Shown one piece after another: positions 1 through 5,446 of a DNA stretch of 12,169 bases (the first letter of the stretch is position 1; every line of letters begins with the position of its first letter). The stretch comes from Archaeoglobus sp. (GTDB lineage: Archaea > Halobacteriota > Archaeoglobi > Archaeoglobales > Archaeoglobaceae): positions 1 through 12,169 of the forward strand of contig QNXS01000030.1 in NCBI GenBank assembly GCA_003978865.1, written 5' to 3'. The position numbers were made by a program, and so were the translations under genes. The notes beneath the pieces were generated by a model. It saw nothing but the letters and a program-made list of their open reading frames with translations, did not search any database and was not told the origin of the DNA.

Positions 1-12
1 TATTTAGTTAAA

Positions 13-171
13 ATGTCGGAGATTTCCATCTACTTTTACTTTTATTCTCTTCTATATTTAACTGAAAAATTAAATCTCTGGAAATCTGTTCTCGAAGAAA
101 TATAGTACGAACAAGCTAAAGAAGCTATCGAGTTTCTGAAGACGATACAAAAGAAAATTATGAAGAGTTGA
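13..171 (+). pseudogene. Possible decayed short reading frame, family unknown
   Basis: Starting at ATG 13 the frame reads 30 residues to a TAG at 103-105. It then continues in the same frame for 21 more codons (YEQAKEAIEFLKTIQKKIMK and a final S) to TGA at 169-171. The second half has the look of an amphipathic, lysine-rich C-terminal helix, and the TAG could be a mutated CAG (Gln) codon. I do not recognise a family. It may be the tail of a broken gene, or simply chance open frame in AT-rich DNA. The final TGA lies inside a 17-bp palindrome (166-182). Confidence 0.25.
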
Positions 172-182
172 ACTGTTCAACT
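166..182. repeat. Perfect 17-bp inverted repeat
   Basis: AGTTGAAC-T-GTTCAACT is a perfect palindrome with 8-bp arms around one base. A second nested pairing is possible between AGAGTTG at 164-170 and CAACTCT at 193-199. It lies between the broken plus-strand frame ending at 171 and the integrase remnant on the minus strand. It could be a hairpin terminator, a protein-binding site, or part of an old recombination site. Only the symmetry is seen directly. Confidence 0.5.
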
Positions 183-203
183 AATTTATCAACAACTCTA
201 CTA

Positions 204-422
204 TATCATTACATCTGAATTTAATTTCGGTAGCTTTACGATCTTTCTATATTTCATTAAGCTTTCCTAATAATTTCAAATAGCTCTTTTGGATTTATAA
301 TTCTTTCAGGGAAGGTGTTTGTCAAGATAGCGAATTTGTTCATCTGCATGTTCTTTAGAACATTTTTCATATAACCAGTTGATAAAATCTTTTCTGATTT
401 CGTCATATCTTATGTGTAAAAG
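204..422 (-). pseudogene. Remnant of archaeal tyrosine recombinase (integrase), core-binding domain fragments
   Basis: Three minus-strand segments in different frames together resemble the N-terminal (core-binding) part of an archaeal phage/plasmid-type tyrosine integrase. Segment one (422 to 309) is 38 codons with no Met and includes DFINWLYEKCSKEHADEQIR followed by YLDKHLP and a stop at 306-308. Segment two, in another frame, reads ERIINPKELFEIIRKA and stops at 257-259. Segment three (257 to 204) reads MKYRKIVKLPKLNSDVMI, then stops. From memory, archaeal integrases have this order: a helix with a 'KCS..HA..QI.YLDKYL' pattern, 'SPKDLLEI', then 'RKVVKLP..NAD'. The stretch that should lie between segments two and three (roughly 30-40 residues) is missing, and no catalytic Arg/His/Tyr region is found in 1-203. 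Family assignment is by pattern recall, not by search. Frameshifts, a deletion and the lack of a start make it a pseudogene. Confidence 0.5.
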
Positions 423-437
423 TTAGGGTTAGATTAA

Positions 438-664
438 ATGAACCAGCTTAAAAGACTAAGAGAGCTGGTTGGAGAGTTTTATAGCATTCTATAACCACTA
501 GATGTTTATCTTGATACACCTCCTATTTTTGATTTAAGGTAGCATTGTTATATCCCTTTAAAAGAGGGAGGATTAACTATTTGCTTAAAAGTCAAGAAAA
601 CGTAGAATTTATTATCACGGAAAATAGCCTTAAAATAACTAAAAGAAACAAATTTCATCCATAA
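438..664 (+). pseudogene. Possible decayed reading frame, family unknown
   Basis: From ATG 438 the frame reads MNQLKRLRELVGEFYSIL, then TAA at 492-494 (one change from CAA), then PLDVYLDTPPIFDLR to TAG at 540-542. The next frame over is open from 533 to TAA at 662-664 (it includes YPFKRGRINYLLKSQENVEF). The joined product has protein-like composition, which suggests a gene broken by one stop and one frameshift. A 27-residue piece could start at TTG 581 behind a GGGAGG-like site near 566-571. I do not recognise a family. Chance open frame is a real alternative. Confidence 0.2.
441..470. repeat. Inverted repeat able to form a hairpin
   Basis: AACCAGCT (441-448) and AGCTGGTT (463-470) are perfect reverse complements separated by 14 bases. 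It is the most GC-containing hairpin in an otherwise AT-rich, gene-poor stretch. It overlaps the start of a short broken frame. Whether it acts as RNA structure or DNA site is unknown. Confidence 0.45.
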
Positions 665-717
665 GTTCTTTTGATTTTGTTCAATCGGAGAGTTCTATTA
701 CATACAAAGTTAAAAAA

Positions 718-960
718 TTAGTCTATCCATACTATGCGATAATTCTGAATTACAGGATTAACAAGGAGTTTTTCACACATCATCTGTATATCTCTCTCTG
801 CCTCCTCCCTCGACTTTGCCTCAAGCTCAATTCTGAAAACTTTGCAGGAAGAAACTGACTTCACGTTCCTGAATCCAAGCAATCTCAGCGCTTTTTTTGT
901 GGTTTCTCCTTCTGGATCGGTAACCCCCTCTTTAAGCTCAATGTAAACATCAGCAATCAT
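718..960 (-). CDS. purS: Phosphoribosylformylglycinamidine synthase subunit PurS
   Basis: PurS is the small subunit of the PurL/PurQ/PurS complex that converts FGAR to FGAM with glutamine and ATP in purine biosynthesis; it bridges the glutaminase and synthetase subunits. The 80-residue product starts MIADVYIELKEGVTDPEG and contains ALRLLGFRNVKSV, both typical of the family, and the length is normal. An open frame extends upstream to 1020, but ATG at 960 is preferred. It matches the usual PurS N-terminus and lies 26 bp from the centre of a TATA-like element at 982-990, which suggests a leaderless mRNA. ATG at 966 is an alternative. It follows the GGR-family gene on the same strand but seems to have its own promoter. 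purL and purQ are not in the window. A T-run on the minus strand (717-712) directly after the stop may end transcription. Confidence 0.93.
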   Translation of the reverse strand: MIADVYIELKEGVTDPEGETTKKALRLLGFRNVKSVSSCKVFRIELEAKSREEAERDIQMMCEKLLVNPVIQNYRIVWID

Positions 961-981
961 GTTCATGCCATTTGCGGAAAG

Positions 982-990
982 ATATAAAAA
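982..990 (-). promoter_or_regulatory. TATA box of purS
   Basis: On the minus strand the sequence reads TTTTTATAT, centred 26 bp upstream of ATG 960 and 20 bp upstream of ATG 966. The spacing fits an archaeal TATA box with transcription starting at or next to ATG 960. Confidence 0.5.
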
Positions 991-1007
991 TGTTACAAGC
1001 GTTAAAT

Positions 1008-2135
1008 CTAAAGCAAACACTTTGCAATCCTTAGAGATAATTTTGGGTTTCTTAAAAGTTTGAGAAAAGCCGGAAGTACTTTTAACACCGTTGTTGGCAT
1101 GTCCATGTGTAATTCCTCAAACCTTATACCCTCAGCAACTCCTATCAGATATTCATAGTCTTCATCACTTAGCTCCCTGTACAATCTGGCTATTTTGTAT
1201 CCAAACCTGTATTCTTTTCCAAGTTTTTGCAAATAGCGACTTCTGAACTCCTCAAGATCGGGAAAATGTTCACCCAAACACTCTGCTGCTAAAGCCAGAT
1301 AGTATATTCCACCGCCAGTATAGGGCTTTACCATCCCTGCTGAATCACCTATCAGAACGGCATTTTTCTTTACAAAATCAACAAGCCCGAATGGAATGGC
1401 ACCACAGTTGAGTTCGCAACTCTTAGTACATTCAACTCTTTGGGATACTGAAGGATGCTCTCTTAATAGTTTGCTTATCCAGTAAAAAGCGTTATTCTTG
1501 GATACCACCCCGATTCTTGCAAATTCATCTCCCGTAGGAACGGCGTATCCGAAGAAAAAGTCTGAATACTCCCTGCCAAAGTAAAGTTCTACGTACTTTT
1601 CATCCATGCATTCAAACCTGCTTTCTAACTGAATTGCTGAAAGTATCTTTGGTCTTTCAAACTTTAAATCTCTTGCAACCTTTGAATATACACCATCAGC
1701 ACCGACTATGTATTTTGAACTGTAATTGCTTCGAGATGTTTTAAGATATACTGAATCTCCATGCAAATTGACTGAAAGAACTTTCTCTTTTACGAAAATT
1801 TCAGCCACGGATGATGCTGCCTTCAGTAATTCTGTATCCATGAGTTTTCTCTCGACAACAGCAGCACGGGTTTTGCCCTTTACCTTAATAAAATCTCCAG
1901 AAGGTGAAAAAAAGTAGGCTCCATGTATACTATTCAGCAAAAATCTGTCCGGGTTAACGTAGCTCTTCAGAAGCTTTATACAGTCTTCACTTACAAGACC
2001 GGCGCACTGAACTGGGAAACCAGCACTTTGATGTTCCTCAAACAGGGAGATTTTGTATCCATTCTTAGCAAGGTTTAACGCCGAAAGCGTACCAGCAGGA
2101 CCTCCCCCAACTACTGCTATATCTGTCTGAGACAT
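1008..2135 (-). CDS. Geranylgeranyl reductase family FAD-dependent oxidoreductase
   Basis: This is a 375-residue flavoprotein of the geranylgeranyl reductase (GGR) family, whose archaeal members saturate the isoprenoid chains of membrane lipids or their precursors. Visible features are the N-terminal Rossmann motif VVGGGPAGTLSALNLA (8-23) with Glu33/Glu34 at the end of the second strand, a conserved-looking cysteine in VQCAGL (Cys44) near the flavin, GADGVYSKVAR (145-155), and the second FAD motif LIGDSAGMVKPYTGGGIYYL (261-280). The substrate-cavity motif usually seen as PxxYxWxFP appears only loosely here, as DFFFGYAVP (192-200). It may therefore be a paralog with a different polyprenyl substrate rather than the main digeranylgeranyl-glycerophospholipid reductase. 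Archaea often carry several copies. It is divergent from the THEP1 gene and probably leaderless, with a TATA-like element about 25 bp upstream of ATG 2135. Family assignment is firm, substrate is not. Confidence 0.85.
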   Translation of the reverse strand: MSQTDIAVVGGGPAGTLSALNLAKNGYKISLFEEHQSAGFPVQCAGLVSEDCIKLLKSYVNPDRFLLNSIHGAYFFSPSGDFIKVKGKTRAAVVERKLMDTELLKAASSVAEIFVKEKVLSVNLHGDSVYLKTSRSNYSSKYIVGADGVYSKVARDLKFERPKILSAIQLESRFECMDEKYVELYFGREYSDFFFGYAVPTGDEFARIGVVSKNNAFYWISKLLREHPSVSQRVECTKSCELNCGAIPFGLVDFVKKNAVLIGDSAGMVKPYTGGGIYYLALAAECLGEHFPDLEEFRSRYLQKLGKEYRFGYKIARLYRELSDEDYEYLIGVAEGIRFEELHMDMPTTVLKVLPAFLKLLRNPKLSLRIAKCLL

Positions 2136-2156
2136 CTATACTGATAGGGAAAACAG

Positions 2157-2165
2157 TATAAAAAT
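2157..2165. promoter_or_regulatory. Shared TATA element between the GGR-family and THEP1 genes
   Basis: TATAAAAAT lies in the middle of a 49-bp divergent gap. Its centre (about 2160) is about 24 bp from ATG 2185 on the plus strand and about 25 bp from ATG 2135 on the minus strand, where it reads as ATTTTTATA. Both distances match the TATA-to-start spacing of leaderless archaeal genes, and no second TATA-like element is obvious in the gap. Dual use is inference. Confidence 0.5.
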
Positions 2166-2184
2166 AAATTTACAAGCAGCATTA

Positions 2185-2730
2185 ATGAGCAAGTTTGCAA
2201 TAACAGGTAGACCGGGAATAGGGAAAACAACTCTTTGCCAGAAAGTGTGCTCGTGGATGAAAAATAGGGGATATCACATGTCGGGATTTTTGACAAGGGA
2301 GATTAGAAAGAACAACGTCAGAATAGGTTTTGAAGTTGTCGACATTGAGAGCGGAAAAACTGTAACACTTGCAAGCATAGGAAGCGGTAAAATAAGGGTT
2401 GGAAAATACTCAGTTCATATTGATGAGTTTGAGAACTACCTTAAAAGTATTGTGGGAAAGGAATTTGGAGACGTTGTAATAATAGATGAGATTGGCCCAA
2501 TGGAACTTAAATGCAGTCTATTTGTTGATCTTGTTGAGAATGTTATTTCGAGTAACGTACCTTCTCTGCTGACACTGCATGCAAAGTTGAGGCATCCTCT
2601 GCTTGAGAGACTCAGAAAGAGTGTAAAGATTTACAGAATAGACGAGAAGAATAGAAATAAAATTGCAGAGATTGTATTCAGGGAACTGCTGGAAGAACTG
2701 GAGAAAAGTAAAAAGCTTAAAGAGAGGTGA
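2185..2730 (+). CDS. THEP1-type nucleoside-triphosphatase (NTPCR family)
   Basis: The 181-residue P-loop protein has Walker A GRPGIGKTT (8-16) at the very N-terminus and Walker B VVIIDEIGPMEL (97-108) with Asp101-Glu102. The sequence DEIGPMEL is diagnostic for the THEP1/NTPCR family of small NTPases, which hydrolyse several nucleoside triphosphates in vitro; their cellular role is unclear. Length is typical. The C-terminus is rich in Lys/Glu/Arg. ATG 2185 is preceded by a TATA-like element at suitable spacing and has no Shine-Dalgarno, so the mRNA is probably leaderless. The stop is 4 bp from the Trm1 start, so the two are likely co-transcribed, which might hint at a nucleotide or RNA-related role. 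Confidence 0.9.
   Translation: MSKFAITGRPGIGKTTLCQKVCSWMKNRGYHMSGFLTREIRKNNVRIGFEVVDIESGKTVTLASIGSGKIRVGKYSVHIDEFENYLKSIVGKEFGDVVIIDEIGPMELKCSLFVDLVENVISSNVPSLLTLHAKLRHPLLERLRKSVKIYRIDEKNRNKIAEIVFRELLEELEKSKKLKER
2724..2730 (+). promoter_or_regulatory. Shine-Dalgarno fixing the Trm1 TTG start
   Basis: GAGGTGA ends four bases before TTG 2735 and contains the TGA stop codon of the THEP1 gene. It supports translational coupling and selects TTG 2735 over in-frame codons within the upstream gene. Confidence 0.65.
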
Positions 2731-2734
2731 AAAT

Positions 2735-3832
2735 TTGCTTGTAAAAGAGGGATTTGCAGAAGTGGAAGTCAGTGGAGTTTTTTACAATCCGAGAATGAAA
2801 TTTTGTAGAGATGTTGATGTCATCGTTTTCAGTGTGATGCCCGGAAAGCTATACTTGGATGCTCTTTCTGCCTCTGGAATCAGGGGAATAAGAACGAAAC
2901 TTGAAGTAGGAAAGGAAGTTGTTCTCAACGACATAAATCCAAGAGCTGTGGAGGTAATTAAACGCAACATACAGAGGAATAAAGTTCACGCTGAAGTGTG
3001 TAGAGAAGATGCAAACATTCTAATGAGAAAGAGACATTTTGATCATGTAGATATCGATCCATTTGGTTCTCCTGCAAATTTTATAGATTCTATTTGTTTT
3101 TCTGCTAAAAAGTGTATTAGCGTAACAGCAACAGACACAGCCGCTCTATGCGGTTCTGCTGTAAATTCCTGTCTTAGGAAGTATTCCTGCTTTGTCGAGA
3201 AACTGGAATTTTACCCTGAAGTTGGTTTAAGAGTTTTGGCTGGAAAGTTAGCCTGTGAAGCAACCAAGTACGATAAAGCTCTAAATTTCGTGGTTTGCTG
3301 GGCAAAAGAACATTACTACAGGATACATGCCATTGTTAAAAGAAGTCCAAGACTGTCTGCAAAGATTTATGAAAGTGTTGGATACCTTGTATACTGTAAA
3401 AACTGTCTGTGGAGAAAAACAGTACCTATTGGTGAAACCACCTCAAATACGTGTGACAGATGTGGTGGTAAAGTAAAGGTATACGGGCCAATGTGGCTCG
3501 GAAAGCTAAAAAACAGCAAACTTCTAAATAGAGCTTGCAGAGAAAATTTGAAATTATCGAAAGTAGAATCTTCAAATATATATGATGAAGCACGCTCATT
3601 TTTAGAAAAACTTTCGGCAGAGGTTGATAGCCAGTTCTACTATGAACTGCACGAAATTTGCAGGAGGCTTAGGATTTCACCCCCAAAAATAAACGTTGTT
3701 TTGGAGGAACTTAGAAATAGAGGGTTTGAAGCTTCGAGAACGGTACTCTGTGGAACCGGAGTTAAGTGTAACGCTGAAATAGGAGAATTTGAGGAAATTC
3801 TGATAGATGTACTCAGTGAGTGTAACCTCTAA
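2735..3832 (+). CDS. trm1: tRNA (guanine(26)-N2)-dimethyltransferase Trm1
   Basis: Trm1 uses S-adenosylmethionine to methylate the N2 of guanosine 26 in tRNA to m2G and m2,2G. Numbered from TTG 2735 the protein has 365 residues. It shows the family N-terminal pattern GVFYNPRMKFCRD (14-26), the SAM-fold loop DALSASGIRG (42-51), the acidic strand LNDINPRA (64-71), and the catalytic-region motif HVDIDPFGSP (104-113) followed by TATDTAALCG (131-140). Cys221, Cys224, Cys240 and Cys243 form a likely zinc site, followed by GPMWLGKL (251-258), a strong family marker. An ATG at 2663 is in frame but lies deep in the upstream gene and would add 24 unrelated residues, so TTG with its good ribosome site is preferred. 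The 3' end overlaps the convergent thiL gene by 20 bp. Confidence 0.95.
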   Translation: MLVKEGFAEVEVSGVFYNPRMKFCRDVDVIVFSVMPGKLYLDALSASGIRGIRTKLEVGKEVVLNDINPRAVEVIKRNIQRNKVHAEVCREDANILMRKRHFDHVDIDPFGSPANFIDSICFSAKKCISVTATDTAALCGSAVNSCLRKYSCFVEKLEFYPEVGLRVLAGKLACEATKYDKALNFVVCWAKEHYYRIHAIVKRSPRLSAKIYESVGYLVYCKNCLWRKTVPIGETTSNTCDRCGGKVKVYGPMWLGKLKNSKLLNRACRENLKLSKVESSNIYDEARSFLEKLSAEVDSQFYYELHEICRRLRISPPKINVVLEELRNRGFEASRTVLCGTGVKCNAEIGEFEEILIDVLSECNL

Positions 3833-4697
3833 ACTCAACTGTTCTGCCATCAATGTAAACTCCCCTTCCCTCAACAACTTTTCCAATTTCAATTCCATCA
3901 TCATCTTCACATGTATAAACGAGTTCGTAATCACCTCCGGAGTAAAGAAATAGCTCTTTAGCTTTTTCTTTGTCTACATACTCTTCAAGCAGAGAAAGAT
4001 CCACTGATTTAAGTTCAATCCTTACTTTGCTTGCTCTTGCTATGAGATGAAGTGATATAGCGAGGCTATCACTCACGTCAGTGCATGCGCTAACGAATTC
4101 TGAAATTCTGATACCTTCCTCAATTTTTGGTTCTGGAGTGTAGAGTTTTTCGGGAAATGCTATGGAGTCCCTACTCAATCCTGAAAAAAGCTGTTCAAGG
4201 CTAAGTTGGGCTTTTCCGGTCAATCCTGTTATGAACACTTTTTCTCCAGCCTTGGCATTTTTTCTGAGAAGTGGTTTGTTTGAGAAACCAACAGCAAATC
4301 CTGATACTGCAAACTCATCACCACTGTCTGTATCCCCCCCAACAACACAAACTCCATACTTCTCAGCAAGCCTTGCAATCCCCATACAGAATTCTCTAAA
4401 CTTTTTGAGTGTGTAGTTCTTTGTAAGAGTTACCGTGTAAAGAAAGAAAGCAGGCTCAGCTCCCATTGCTGCTATATCACTCAAGTTCACGGCAATGCTC
4501 ATGTGTCCTTTTTCCCACTCCCTGATCTGTGGTGGAAAATCAGTTTTTTCGTGAAGGGAATCCGCCGTCAGGACGATAGATCTGTTGTTTACTTTCACAA
4601 CGGCGCAATCATCTTCTCCAGCTCCAACTACAACATCACCTCTTTTGAAAGAGAAAATCTTGGTGGCAAGTTCTACATACTCCCACTCCGAAGCCAT
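3813..4697 (-). CDS. thiL: Thiamine-monophosphate kinase ThiL
   Basis: ThiL phosphorylates thiamine monophosphate to thiamine diphosphate with ATP, the last step of cofactor synthesis. The 294-residue protein has the PurM/ThiL fold markers in order: GAGEDDCAVV (25-34, metal/nucleotide Asp pair), TADSLHEKTDF (44-54), VNLSDIAAMGAEP (70-82), VGGDT near residue 120, ACTDVSDSL in the position of the usual 'IDISDGL', and SGGDYELVYTC near the C-terminus. The length is slightly short but normal for archaea. The start ATG 4697 follows an AGGTGAG ribosome site that overlaps the stop of nep1. The 4-bp gap indicates one operon. Its last 20 bp lie opposite the 3' end of trm1. Confidence 0.94.
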   Translation of the reverse strand: MASEWEYVELATKIFSFKRGDVVVGAGEDDCAVVKVNNRSIVLTADSLHEKTDFPPQIREWEKGHMSIAVNLSDIAAMGAEPAFFLYTVTLTKNYTLKKFREFCMGIARLAEKYGVCVVGGDTDSGDEFAVSGFAVGFSNKPLLRKNAKAGEKVFITGLTGKAQLSLEQLFSGLSRDSIAFPEKLYTPEPKIEEGIRISEFVSACTDVSDSLAISLHLIARASKVRIELKSVDLSLLEEYVDKEKAKELFLYSGGDYELVYTCEDDDGIEIGKVVEGRGVYIDGRTVEFRGYTH

Positions 4698-4701
4698 CTT
4701 C

Positions 4702-5361
4702 TCACCTGTTAACTAAGGGTCTATCCTCTAACAGACAGCAGATAGTCCTGCATAAAGCATACAGAGCTGTATAACTTTTCTTCGAGAAGCTCACAAATTT
4801 GGCTTTTTTCCTTGAGAATATCTTCAGCGTGCTTTTTTCAAAATCTCCATGTGGGAAAGCTCCTACGCAAATAGTGTCGGCTTTTTTAATGCTGTCACAA
4901 CCATTCCTGCCCTTCTCTCTAAGAACAGCTACTTTTCCTTGCAGAATATCATCCAAATTGCAGTTTAAAACTTTTATCAGAATTTTTCCATTTCTATCCT
5001 TTACAACTCCTTCTAAAAAGAGCTTCTCCATTAAACCTCTGAATCTCTCATAAGTTCTTGGTAGCCTGACTTCTGGATATAATTGGATTACCTTTCCGGT
5101 TACTGTGTGAACAAAAATTTCACTGAATAGATTATCTACGTTGGAATCCAAGCATAGAAGCAGACATCTGTGCACAATGTCCGGTCTCCCTCTCTTTCTA
5201 TACATTTTAAGTTTTTTTATTGCTATGTAATGTAGATTATCTTCAAGCAGCATGCTTTCTGGACTTTTACCTCTCACTCTCGATGAACTGATAACTTGGG
5301 CATGGTGGAGTATTTCTTCCGGAATCGTTTCAAGCGAAGCTTCGACAAATACAATTCTCAC
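4702..5361 (-). CDS. nep1: rRNA small subunit pseudouridine N1-methyltransferase Nep1
   Basis: Nep1 (Emg1) is a SPOUT-class methyltransferase that methylates the N1 of a pseudouridine in helix 35 of 16S rRNA and takes part in 30S assembly. Family markers are ASLETIPEEI near the start, the RGRPDIVHRCLLLCLDS segment, IFVHTVTG, EVRLPRTYERFRGLMEKL, and GAFPHGDF in the SAM-binding knot. The product has 219 residues from GTG 5361; GTG 5376 would add MPSAI. I prefer 5361 because it is about 26 bp from the TATA-like centre at 5387-5388, which fits a leaderless start, while 5376 would be too close to that box. Neither has a Shine-Dalgarno. It is the first gene of the nep1-thiL operon and divergent from surE. 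Confidence 0.93.
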   Translation of the reverse strand: MRIVFVEASLETIPEEILHHAQVISSSRVRGKSPESMLLEDNLHYIAIKKLKMYRKRGRPDIVHRCLLLCLDSNVDNLFSEIFVHTVTGKVIQLYPEVRLPRTYERFRGLMEKLFLEGVVKDRNGKILIKVLNCNLDDILQGKVAVLREKGRNGCDSIKKADTICVGAFPHGDFEKSTLKIFSRKKAKFVSFSKKSYTALYALCRTICCLLEDRPLVNR

Positions 5362-5383
5362 AATCGCTGATGGCACTTAAAGA

Positions 5384-5391
5384 TTTATAAG
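5384..5391. promoter_or_regulatory. Palindromic TATA element between nep1 and surE
   Basis: TTTATAAG contains the self-complementary TTATAA (5385-5390), so it reads as a TATA box on both strands. On the minus strand it is about 26 bp from GTG 5361 (nep1). On the plus strand it would start transcription near 5413, leaving a leader of about 33 nt that carries the surE ribosome site. A weaker alternative for surE is AGCTTAT near 5413-5419. Confidence 0.45.
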
Positions 5392-5432
5392 CTTGACACG
5401 AGAAAAAGCAAAAAGCTTATTCATCTTTTACT

Positions 5433-5438
5433 GGAGGA
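5433..5438 (+). promoter_or_regulatory. Shine-Dalgarno of surE
   Basis: GGAGGA lies eight bases before ATG 5447 and supports that codon as the start rather than the upstream in-frame TTG 5393. Confidence 0.65.
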
Positions 5439-5446
5439 CTTTGAAA

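Larger units (their letters stand above)
1..717. other. Gene-poor, AT-rich region with decayed frames
   Basis: No intact gene of ordinary length is visible on either strand over about 700 bases, in contrast to the tightly packed DNA from 718 onward. No tRNA-like cloverleaf, CRISPR repeat or transposon end was recognised by eye. The region holds fragments that look like degraded genes, including integrase-like pieces, plus two hairpins. This fits an old integration scar, but that is inference. Confidence 0.5.

Noticed and set aside
511..523. Strong Shine-Dalgarno-like AGGAGGTG on the minus strand
   Set aside because: The only frame behind it (GTG) runs 23 codons to a stop, inside decayed DNA; no gene can be supported.
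1..717. tRNA, CRISPR array or insertion sequence in the gene-poor region
   Set aside because: No cloverleaf with TψC-like GTTCRA arm, no regularly spaced repeats and no transposase motif or terminal repeats were found by eye.
961..1020. Upstream in-frame extension of purS to 1020
   Set aside because: It would overlap the GGR-family gene, carries a TATA-like element inside it, and the extra residues do not resemble the PurS N-terminus.
2663..2734. ATG 2663 as start of Trm1
   Set aside because: It lies within the THEP1 gene and adds residues unlike the family; TTG 2735 has a well-placed ribosome site.
3677..3934. 85-codon minus-strand frame at the trm1/thiL junction
   Set aside because: It lies over two well-supported coding regions in another frame and has no recognisable motif.
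5393..5446. TTG 5393 as start of SurE
   Set aside because: It lies right after the TATA element, before the expected transcription start, while ATG 5447 has a clear Shine-Dalgarno and the usual N-terminus.
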